Shown in pieces: positions 55,301-64,000 of a stretch of DNA of 64,000 bases. The stretch's first letter is position 1, and every line of letters begins with the position of its first letter. The stretch is from Whitmania pigra (lineage: Eukaryota > Annelida > Clitellata > Hirudinida > Haemopidae), in contig JAJTWR010000299.1 of the NCBI GenBank assembly GCA_021613335.1, positions 893,501 to 957,500 on the forward strand. Reading direction: 5' to 3'. The translations under genes and the position numbers were made by a program. The notes under the pieces were generated by a model that was not told where the DNA came from, did no database searches, and worked only from the letters and a program-made list of their open reading frames with translations.

Positions 55301-55866
55301 TTCTAAAACCTTGCTGCAATTCTTGAGATTGCGATACATTCGATGACATGCATTTATCCTTTCGGTCGTTATTGGCAATGCCCTTCGTAATATTATCTTC
55401 TCCTATTTCTTCCTCTTGAAAGTATTCTTGAACTTCAACACAATCCTCCAAGGAATTTGAAATGCTACGAGAATTAGCAGACTGACTCCTTGTTATATTT
55501 CCACTTTTTGTCAAATTTGAACAAGATTCCTTAGAATTAGATCTCAAATCTTTAATCTTTTGTGTAACACAGTTGTCAGTTGATGATTCTTTAAGAACAT
55601 TTTCATTTGGATGATCAAGGGATTGAGCAGGAAATTGTTGCTTTGAAAGTGTGGTATCAGAAAAATGCCCAGATGTGGCTTCATCAGAGACAATGGATAG
55701 TGGGGTATTTGTGCTGATCTTATCTTGCATAATCAGACTAAGATCAGCTGAAGCAGATGCATCACAAGTCTTAGCAAAGTCATATTTCAATGAATTTTTT
55801 GGTTCTATCATGATAACATCCAAAATAATCTCACTTGTTAACCAATCTATATCTTCTGTTCCTGAA
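49382..55866 (-). CDS. BRD10: BRD10 (KIAA2026)-like bromodomain protein, 5' end missing
   Basis: Fourteen exons join in phase: 55172-55866, 54344-54512, 54184-54245, 53918-54105, 53591-53748, 53419-53566, 53301-53346, 53144-53235, 52867-53058, 52665-52784, 51741-52583, 51557-51679, 51335-51493 and 49382-51268, about 1627 aa. The first exon starts mid-codon, so a short 5' exon upstream is not identified. The bromodomain spans the first two exons: QELQQGFRILNEIL, WPFIEPVDS, DYYEMIETPMWLSKMKDKFL, ITEFVSDMRLMIDNCLVFNG, where the Asn in the last segment is the acetyl-lysine anchor. A DDT/WHIM-like region follows (ISQYELERCFVLSRQSSAM, LRPRELGVDKEGNTFFYF, RIYKQSPLP). Then come a basic tract, an acidic Ser-rich region and a 600-residue Ser/Thr/Pro-rich tail. 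The combination resembles chromatin readers; KIAA2026/BRD10 is the best match from memory. Function is unknown beyond acetyl-lysine binding. Confidence 0.83.
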
Positions 55867-57151
55867 CTATAAAGAAAATAAAGTTATATAATCAATAATG
55901 TTAGAGTTCAATGATGTTACTGCGAGAATCACGTTTCTAACAGCTGATCATGTTAAACATTTACACAAAATCAAATATATGCCTAAGAAATTAACATGAG
56001 CTAATTTTTTTTGTAATTAGATAACTTTGCAATGAGGTTTACCTAATCAATGGCAAAACGCGCAAGAATAAATATATTTTAAAGTTGGGACGGTATTCCA
56101 ATTAGCCAAATTTAGATTCGATTCAGAAACAGCGCTAGAGCAGATCAACGAGGAGCGATATATCGTAAACCGAGAAATTAAGTTGGTTAAGTAAAAGCTC
56201 AATCATTAAAAATGTAAAATTTTAGAACAAATCCATGGTAAGATCAAATTTAAATAACAAAACCCGACAATTCACGACACTTAAGCCCAGCGATTACCAA
56301 TTATTATTCTATTGTACAATGACAGTCAACAACGTTTCGCTTCGAAATTAGGAAAACTAACTTTATAAAATATCGTATTTTATTTAAATAAACATTTTCA
56401 AATTTTTATAACATTTGTAATTTCATTTTAGTGACTCATCGATATTGTGCACATGTCCAGCTTTTGTTTAACGTATTACTTTGTTTAAACTATTTATTTG
56501 TATTAAAGAAATCTAATGACTCTTAAAATGATAGAAGGAAATAAACAAGTCTTGCTGTTCGTTTTGAAATCTCTCCGTTCTCATAAGGTGAAAAATAAAT
56601 TTCTAACCTTATCTTTAAAACTTTCCTTTGTAGAACTCTGAAAACGTTTACATAATCTTAACAAAGTTTTTAAAATTGATTACAATTTATTTTTGAAATG
56701 GTAATAAACCGGTTTTATTTCAAATACTTCTTGCTGTCTTTGTTAAGCAGCATAATTTTTAAAAAATTGGGAAGGAATCATACTATTACGTTCCTTTTCT
56801 TTTTTTTTTTAGCATTTAACTATTACCTAGAGCAATTACTTATTTTTACATTTGCACTCTTTAGAAAGCATGCTGCCAAATTAACCTAATCAGATCTAAT
56901 TAAGAAAGGGATTACTAATAATTAGTTAAATCTCCATCTCAAACAAATAATCTTTTAACAACCCTATGAGTCCTAAAAATTACCGCTATATGATCTGCAA
57001 ATGGATAAGTGCTACATGACAAAACTTGAGTTTTCCCATTTCAATAAACGTCAAGTTTTTAACGTTTTATCTATTTAAAACTGAAATAGGATTGTAAAGC
57101 ACAATTACTAAGAAAACATCTAAAAAAAATCCAATTTTGAATACAAGAAAC
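55867..57151. other. BRD10 5' region and intergenic sequence
   Basis: AT-rich. It should contain the missing 5' exon(s) and promoter of the BRD10-like gene. No exon could be placed with confidence, and no repeat was recognised. Confidence 0.5.
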
Positions 57152-59188
57152 CAGAGGCGTAGCCTGGGTATTTTGCGCCCGGGGACAAACTATAGAATTG
57201 GCGCCCTTTTCCATGTCTATATATTTAATCTTACTGTATTACACTAAATTTGAAATTGAAATAAAAATCAAATTTTAATGGCACAAGGCATCCATTTAAA
57301 AGTGAAAAACCATTCTACAAATAGTAGCGCATCAGTCACCCAATCAGTCAGTCTAAGATGATTTACATGCATAGTAGTCTAATATTGTCTAAAATAGATT
57401 TTTTTTTTTTGATTTAACAGTTGCAAACTGATCAATAACGTCATCAAAGTCTGTTTTCTCAAGCGTTTCTCTTTCTATACTAAGAAGAGCAAGATCACTG
57501 AGACGATCCTGTCCCATTGATGCACGCAGATACGACAAAATAAGTTTCAATTTGCTGAATGATCGTTCACAGCTTGCAATTGAAACCGCTATTGCTAACA
57601 AAATTTGTAGTGAAATTCGAAAATTCGGAAATACGTCGCTTCCATAAAGCACAATAAAACCAAGGAGATCCAAAGGAGTTTCTGGTAGAGTTTCAGTTCG
57701 CTTTCTCAGCAGCATTCTGGTGAAGAGTTCGTAGCCATTAATGTCCGTGTCTTAGAAAGTTGCAAAATCTGCACAACTTCGACGAATTTCATCTTCATCT
57801 GTGTCAGATGTCAGAAGAGTCTTAACGTCCAGCAGAAATCCAAATTTTGTGTTCAGGTCTTTGAGTCGTGAAAAACGTGTTGACATCTCCTGATGAAGAC
57901 GATCGAACACATTCTTCATAACACGCATTACTTCCTCTTCTGATGGGAGTCCTGCATCTCTTGCCAGTTCTCCAGGCATTCTCCTACGTCGCCTAATTCT
58001 TCTTTCTACCGGAATATCCCATGCTGTGAATTTTGTTCTGGCGTTTTCGACCGCAGCCAGGCTCAAATCATCACGAAGCTTGATAAATTCTTGCTCCAAA
58101 GATTCAATATCAGTCGCAGCTTCCTTGAAATTTATGGTAGGATCTTGTAGGCGCTTCTGTGCACGATCAATTTTTCCAAGAACGACATTCCAGAAGTGTA
58201 ATAAAACTATGAAATTAAAATTCAATATACAGGTCAGTAACTGTTGTGCACCACTTCTAGTTTCAGGTGTCATAGTGGAGTCTTCCGATAATTTCCCTAG
58301 CAATCCAACTAGTTCATCCAGTCCTTCATGGATAGCTTTAACAGCTTCAGATCGTGCACTCCAGCGTGTTTCAGACTCTCTTTTTACTGTTATGGGAAGA
58401 GCTCTTTTTAATTCTTCCCAACGAATTGTTGAATGAGAGAAAAACGAATATATGCTTTCAAGTGTTCCAAAAAAAAGTTACGACAACAGGATCTTGCTTA
58501 GCTGAATACACACCTGCTAAATTTAAGCTGTGGTTGTCACAGTTGACGAACAGTGCTCTAGGATTTCTGTCACATATTCGTTGTTGAAGGCCAGATATAT
58601 GCCCAGTCATCACCGAAGCATTGTCATAACATTGAGCTCGACAGTCGGCTAGAGGTATCTCATCAGAATTCAGTCTCTCGACGATGACTTTCTCTAGGCT
58701 TGCAGCATCTTTTGAATATATCTCGATATAACCTAAAAATGATTCTTTGATTTTTAATACAAACTATTATTTCACGCTTTCACGAATGTTGTTTATCTTT
58801 GTCTATATTACAACAACCACAACCAGTCTCTGATAAAAAGTTTTAATATACCTTAATAGAGTGTAATCCGTTTTAAACCACAATAAGTTCGTCAACAACT
58901 TAGTAGTATTACAGTAGTAGCCACTGCAGAGTGCATGCAGAATCCGTATCCTGACTGGCAGCAGTGGTGGTGGGCTCACTGAGTTCACTGAGCTGGCAGC
59001 AGCATCAACCAGGTCTGGATGGCAGACGTATCAGACGATGGCTCATATCTGCCCTGCTCCAGCCGCCGCTGTGAGTGTGACCTGTTTTACCAATGTCGCA
59101 AAAATTAGGTAACCCTCATTTTGGCGCCCCTGTATCTTGGCGCCCGGGGACATATGTACCCCCTTGCCCCCCCCTAGCTACGCCTCTG
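57152..59188 (-). mobile_element. hAT-superfamily DNA transposon with intact target-site duplication
   Basis: The element is bounded by inverted ends CAGAGGCGTAGC (57152-57163) and its complement GCTACGCCTCTG (59177-59188), a typical hAT terminus. Perfect 8-bp direct repeats CAAGAAAC flank it at 57144-57151 and 59189-59196. Further inside, both ends share GGCGCCC- and CCCGGGGACA-like segments. The - strand carries a decayed transposase of the DUF4371/ZMYM1-like hAT type. The 5' third of a transposase (BED or MYM-type zinc finger) is absent, so the copy is non-autonomous. Confidence 0.93.
57389..58750 (-). pseudogene. Broken hAT transposase (DUF4371 / hAT C-terminal dimerisation)
   Basis: Three consecutive pieces in different frames make up one transposase. 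From about 58740: GYIEIYSKDAASLEKVIVER, DCRAQCYDNASVMTGHISGL and NPRALFVNCDNHSLNLAG, which resemble the RNase-H-like core of ZMYM1-type hAT transposases. A shift in an 8-nt T run (- strand, plus 58469-58476) leads into ESETRWSARSEAVKAI and the middle helical insert down to 57752. A second shift near 57750 leads into INGYELFTRMLLRKR and the C-terminal dimerisation domain (NFRISLQILLAIAVSIASCE, RSFSKLKLILSYLRASMGQ, RLSDLALLSIE). The N-terminal zinc-finger part is missing. It cannot encode an active enzyme as written. Confidence 0.87.
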
Positions 59189-59196
59189 CAAGAAAC

Positions 59197-60802
59197 AGAC
59201 TTACATTATAGACTTACTCGTTGTTATAACTAACTCACGTGGAAAACGTAGGAGGTTCATCATGCTCCGCGTCATGTAATACAAATTATAACAGACGTAT
59301 TTTGACGGCTTTATGATGAGGTTCTCCACCAAGGCGTGCACGACTAAGTTCAAAGCACTGGACGAAATCGATAAGTCAGTTGCGGAACTAACGTTCGAGG
59401 AAGTGCGAGGTCTTCTTCAGGCCGTCAGACGCAAAATAGTCTGAGTCATGCCCTGAGGTTAGGGTTATCATTCAGGAGACAAGGAATTGGAAAGAGATCG
59501 AATCATTAAGGCAGTGCAGCAGTCACAGCAAAGTAGATGGACCGCATGGGAGGACATGGCTCAGCGTTCCATTGGAACGAGATATGGAAAATGTATCCTT
59601 ATCGTTTGGTCTTTATGCTAAGATCGATTTATGGCCTTCTAAAGACAGTTTGCGAAGATGGGGCTTGACGGAAAACTTCAAATGCGGCGGTTTCGAGACA
59701 CAGCATCATGTGCTCCCAAATTGCGAACATGCCCTTGACATTGGTCGGAGGAGAGCGTAAATTTCTAAATGACGGCGGCCGCTCCAAAGAAATTATAACG
59801 CTCAGTTTGCATTATATGGGATCGATGCGCAAAGGTCGTCGTGAATCTCATCGACAACCATATAACGTGCGGTGCGTTACGACGAAGTCGGACAGGTAAG
59901 GTTTTCACTGACAGGGACACCCGCCTGATCAACGTGTGTGGTCCACCCCTCGAGAAAAAATCGTTCGATGTCCGGGGCACTCCTCTGATGATTCCTTGTC
60001 GGTTAGGTCCGCGGTAGGAGCTTCTAAGTTACACATGCGGCGGTAATGGCAACATTATCGGTAACATGAATAATACATCAGGGCAGTCGTAACATGCCTG
60101 CTACCTAGCCTCGCACAGAAGTAATATACCATAGCAACCGCTGGAACATCATATTTATTTCGTTAACTGATCAAAATTTAACCCCTTTTACAAGATTACG
60201 AAATAAAATTTTCGACATTCCTTCGTACATCAACGACCTTCTTCGTGGCATTTTTGCAGAAAATGTATGATGTCGACCCACTATTTTGACAAATTTTGAA
60301 ATCCTGAGTAAGTCACTCGCAATGTATTATTTTCTTCAGATAATTCCTAGAAGCTGTTATTTGTACATTAGATCAAGAAATGTCTAGGACAAAGTCTGCA
60401 AAACCTGACAAATAAATGGCTATTGCATTTATAAATTTTCATAAAATATTCTTATATTTAAAATTTAAAAAATCATTCCCATTCAATAAACTTAAACCTC
60501 AAATGTTTCGCTATCAAGTGGAGAGTGAAGATCATGACGACAATAATGAATCAGGACATGATCCAAAGATGGCAGAAAGAAATTTTCATCAATAGATTTA
60601 ATTAATTCTGGTGATCGATATAAAGTTATAAAGAAATTCTCAAAATAACTCTACAGCGTTTTTTCGAAAAAATTATCCCTCGTCGAATCAAAAATTATAA
60701 CAACATCAACAAGCACTCCGTTTCTGAGTACCTGATGTTTTTGATTCATTTTTACATATCACAGCATTAGCACAGCAGCGTCGTAAAATGGAATATAAAA
60801 AC
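59197..60802. other. Intergenic region with degraded retroelement
   Basis: Apart from the retroelement fragment at about 59420-59900, this stretch shows no gene. The 60100-60800 part is AT-rich 3' flank of the membrane-protein gene on the - strand. Confidence 0.5.
59480..59900 (+). mobile_element. Degraded LINE/retroelement polyprotein fragment
   Basis: On + strand, pieces in different frames resemble the tail of invertebrate retroelement polyproteins: QQSQQSRWTAWEDMAQR, then LWPSKDSLRRWGLTENFKCG and GFETQHHVLPNCEHALDIGR. The family pattern is a W-x-W-E segment, then LPSPxNLxxWGL and CxLC...TLxHILSxCxxAL..GRY. Several frameshifts and stops interrupt it and there is no reverse transcriptase core. 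Family within LINEs is not resolved. Confidence 0.55.
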
Positions 60803-62533
60803 TCAAATGACAGGAAACACGTGCTGGTTGATTCTCTGAACTTTTTGATTGCTACAGAAAGACACTGGAGGCACATTCTGCTGAGAAATATCGAGGTTCG
60901 TGGCAGAACTGCGAGTACATCTCTGAGACCAATCGCTTCCCGTGAAGCTGGAGTTGTGGTTGACGTCAGACAACTCCATGTGAGAATATCCCGAGTCTCC
61001 CTCAAAAAGAGTTCCCCTGTTTGCTTCTTTAAAATTTTCTGGAATCCTGTGCAGGCTTGGAGTTGTGGATCCTATGCTGTCAAACTGAGAAGAACCATCA
61101 TCCCATCCCAAGTAGCACCCTTTTTTTGACTGGACATTGTTTTTGGTATTGGTCTTGTGCTGGAAAGTAACTTTGGATGACGCTTCTCTCGCGCTAGGGG
61201 GATGTTTGAATCTTTGGAACCTGCCATCAATCCCACACGTTGGTCTGTAGCTGAAACTGAAGACAAATATTTGGTTATTTTTAAATTTTGTTTGGTAAAA
61301 AGTGAATTAATTAATTACTCAAGACCGTTTTTCTAGTGAACAAGAGAATCCAATTAAATCCAAGGCTCTGATGAATTTTCTTGCATTCCTCTAATAGCCT
61401 TTAACCTACTTATCAACAACGTATTTATTAGTTGCTAATGATAACTATTGCTATTTATCACCAGGCACACAATTGCTGAACTGGGCCAATCGCACACTCA
61501 TTAATAATCACCACTCCAGACAGAACCCAATGCACGAGACTCAACGCTCCCAAACAATTACCATCGCAATCCATTCACAAGACTACACCGGAAAGTCTAA
61601 TTGGGATCACACTCTCAGTTTACGCAATTAAAATTTAAGGAAAGACTAGACTACGGAGCCACTCAAGTTTCTGTTTTGATAGAGTTTTCAACAAAACATT
61701 GGCACCTGGATGCGAGAGACGAATTGTTCTGCGAATGCCCGCTTTCTACTTCGGTGTTGGAGTCGAGAAAAGCGGATGGACAGGTCCTAGGGAGGGGGAT
61801 GGATGAATCGACGGGTTGAAATTGGTTGAACAAGTGGCTGATCAGGTGACTGTTTTGCTCAATCAACCATTGCCTCCTATTCAAACGTTCGGCCAGCATT
61901 TCTTTCCTCCTGCATCAATCAATCAATCAATCGGTTAGTATTTTGAAGCCTTCACATATTTCGAGAATTTTGCGACAAAATCAATAAAAATTAATAAACA
62001 ACAAGATTATGTAAAAATTAGTCCAACTTGCGATGCCAACCTTTTAGACATTCTCGATTTTTGTCTACAGACCATGATGGCAAGCACAAGAAATGCCGCA
62101 AAAACGGCAAATATCAGTCCGACAGTTACGGCAATTATTAACTTCCAACGAATCAGTGAAAAATCCTCATCCATGCAGGAGAACAGCTACTTCCTACGAC
62201 AGCTGTAACGAGTGAACTTACGATCTTATACGCAGACGTCTTGTTTTCGAAATGAGGACACGCGCTAAAAAGATATAGTTGAGAAAACAAAACTAAACAA
62301 ACGACCTATTAACGATATCGTTCACTTTCTGAACACTTCTGTAACCTCACAACAGTATTGCTGAAGTTTCGGCTGGTGCTATTTATAAACGTCATCCAAT
62401 TGGATGGAGATGCCATTAGCATAAGTGTCTGTGTTTGGTGAGAGCTTGAAGGAATCATCAGCTCAAAGTCTGGCAAGTTGTTGAAGTTGTGAATTCGTTG
62501 TCTCAATGATGTTTTGTTGGCTTCGATGAATTG
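60803..62533 (-). CDS. Unrecognised single-pass membrane protein, 5' end missing
   Basis: Five exons join in phase: 62346-62533, 62222-62264, 62041-62186, 61706-61909 and 60803-61256 (stop TGA), giving 345 residues; the true N-terminus is upstream, possibly beyond the window. The first two exons look extracellular, with several N-glycosylation sequons (NKTS, NSTS, NFSN, NKTS). Then comes one clear membrane helix, LIIAVTVGLIFAVFAAFLVL, followed by a basic stop-transfer segment (CRQKSRMSKRRRKE), so the orientation is type I. The roughly 230-residue cytoplasmic tail is Ser/Asn-rich and disordered, with a Tyr in GDSGYSHMELSD that could be a phosphorylation or adaptor site. I do not recognise the family. 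The acceptor of the last exon could be six bases further in. The frame, splice sites and membrane topology are well supported; no function is proposed. Confidence 0.68.
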
Positions 62534-64000
62534 CTGCAAATAAACTCAAAACTGTGGGGTCTTATGATGATTCATTAGTATTGATTAGTTATTGACGATT
62601 TACCGAAATTGCACAGTGATTAATGCGTGTCATTAAATGCAGAACGAGAGCCTGGCTTCACCATATAATTAAGCTTGCAATTTCCTGTTCAACATTTATT
62701 TCTCACGATATTGTCCATGCCTAACATCTCGTTGAAGAAACCGAAGCCTAAGTAATTTTTCCAGAATAATAACTTGCTTAAATAATTTGGAATTGTTTAC
62801 GTTGTCAAATCGAATAGAATAGTAGAATGTTGTCACAGCTTAAACTATATTCTAAAGTCGTGCATGATTGCATGAGCTGTACAGACATCAATTTATAAAT
62901 CATAATTTCTGGATGCAAACTTAAACAAAGTCACGTAGGCGATGTTTTTATTAAATATTACTTATATAATATGAGATATTTTTCTTGGAAATGATTAATT
63001 GAGTCAAAGTTGAGTAAAGGACCTCAATTAGGTAACTATTTGTCATTAACTGATGATAATAATAACTTGCTCAATTCTCAACTTAGATCTGATCAAGATA
63101 TGTCTTCATCGAACGCTACCGCTCATTTAAGAGAGGATGAAATATCAATTAAAAGGCTTAATAAGTGGATATCGATTAAACCTTTTGTTTGAAATAAATT
63201 TTATTTAAGAAATTAAAAACGTATTTATCTGTGCCTTGGGTGAAGACTAAACATAAAAATAATAGTTTTTCTAATTAGTTTTAAAATGTAATTTTAATGA
63301 TCAATAAATTATTTTATTAGTTAAGATTTAATGAACATCTTACGGCAGTTTATTAAACTATTCCACTAAGCTTTCATTAAAGCTGTTACGTTACTTTTTC
63401 AATTACTTTTTTAGAAATTTTTTTCTTTAGATTTAAACAATTTTACTTTAAGTAATTACTAGCAGAAAACATTAATATTATTAAATTTTAATAACACAAA
63501 TGGTAGTTATTTAAGAAAATTATCAAAAAATTTATAATAACAACATTCTACGTTAATAATAACCAAAGAAGTTAAAAGAAGATGTAACAACAACACTTTG
63601 ATCACAAGGACAAGTGATAATATTTAATTACTGTTTGGAATGAATCTCTTGGATGTGTTCTTCTGCAAGCACCATAAACCAGAGTTGAAATTATTCATTA
63701 TTTTATGGCACCTCTTATCTCAGATTTCTTGTAAAAATCTCAACATAAACATCATTTCCTTATCTGTCCTCGCTAATCGGATCGACTAAAACATACAATA
63801 GATAATTAATTTTGATAAGTTTTATAAATAATTAAAAACTGGTCGCCCATTCCAAATCTTCACATTTTGTTAAAAATTAAAAATTAACAAAAAATTATTA
63901 CAAAATACTTTTATGGAGTCAATTTGGTTCAAATTCATATTCATCTGATGAGTACACATCATTCATATATTCTGACAGTGAACAGTAATTATCCAATTAT
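62534..64000. other. AT-rich right end of window
   Basis: No confident feature. It may be intron and 5' region of the membrane-protein gene. A frame at 63010-63192 (+) lacks an ATG start and has no family resemblance. Confidence 0.5.

Noticed and set aside
63010..63192. 60-codon + strand frame near the right edge
   Set aside because: It begins at TTG, has no ATG or splice context, and no family resemblance.

Overview
The window is nuclear DNA from an invertebrate animal. Genes are split by short AT-rich introns with GT-AG borders, base composition is strongly AT-biased, and almost every recognisable gene is a conserved metazoan family with exon phases that fit together exactly. An axonemal dynein subunit implies motile cilia or flagella. 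A MADF-BESS regulator and DDAH, BRD10, METTL16 and DPY19 orthologues point to a bilaterian invertebrate, possibly an arthropod, but the sequence alone does not fix the species. There is no operon logic, CRISPR array, phage or bacterial island.

Layout, left to right: 3' end of an M13 (neprilysin-type) peptidase gene (+, 3-897) whose zinc-binding HExxH is replaced; DDAH (-, 1804-3316); a DPY19-type C-mannosyltransferase (+, 3676-9697) head-to-head with DDAH, with an antisense CR1-like LINE and a 146-bp exon-intron-exon duplication in one intron; UBE3B HECT ubiquitin ligase (+, 10495-17865, 30 exons, 1070 aa); a MADF-BESS DNA-binding protein (-, 19019-19913); a ZC3H4/Suppressor-of-sable CCCH zinc-finger protein (+, 21249-26284) with a U12-type AT-AC intron inside the zinc-finger array; RPRD2 (-, 26956-30567); DNALI1 axonemal dynein light intermediate chain (+, 31499-32837); METTL16 (-, 32911-35142); a retroelement tail with a long ATT array (35.5-36.2 kb); an ARNT-type bHLH-PAS factor (+, 37926-42627); a deleted mariner element (43581-43950); a broken histone H1 copy with its 3' stem-loop (-, 44104-44720); farnesyl diphosphate synthase (+, 45992-48621); BRD10-type bromodomain protein (-, 49382-55866, 5' end missing); a hAT transposon with a perfect 8-bp target duplication (57152-59188); a degraded retroelement fragment (59.4-59.9 kb); and an unrecognised single-pass membrane protein (-, 60803-62533, 5' end missing).

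The genes do not form one pathway. Several pairs are arranged tail-to-tail (ZC3H4/RPRD2, DNALI1/METTL16, FDPS/BRD10) or head-to-head (DDAH/DPY19, RPRD2/DNALI1), as in a compact genome with shared intergenic space. Two convergent neighbours, ZC3H4 and RPRD2, both belong to RNA polymerase II transcription-control families.

Exon coordinates were placed by hand from splice motifs, reading-phase continuity and recalled family sequences; no alignment was run. I see no convincing undescribed multigene system. The strongest second-look items are the probable pseudopeptidase, the U12 AT-AC intron, the LINE-linked duplication, the histone H1 pseudogene with its stem-loop, the hAT and mini-mariner insertions, and the unassigned membrane protein.
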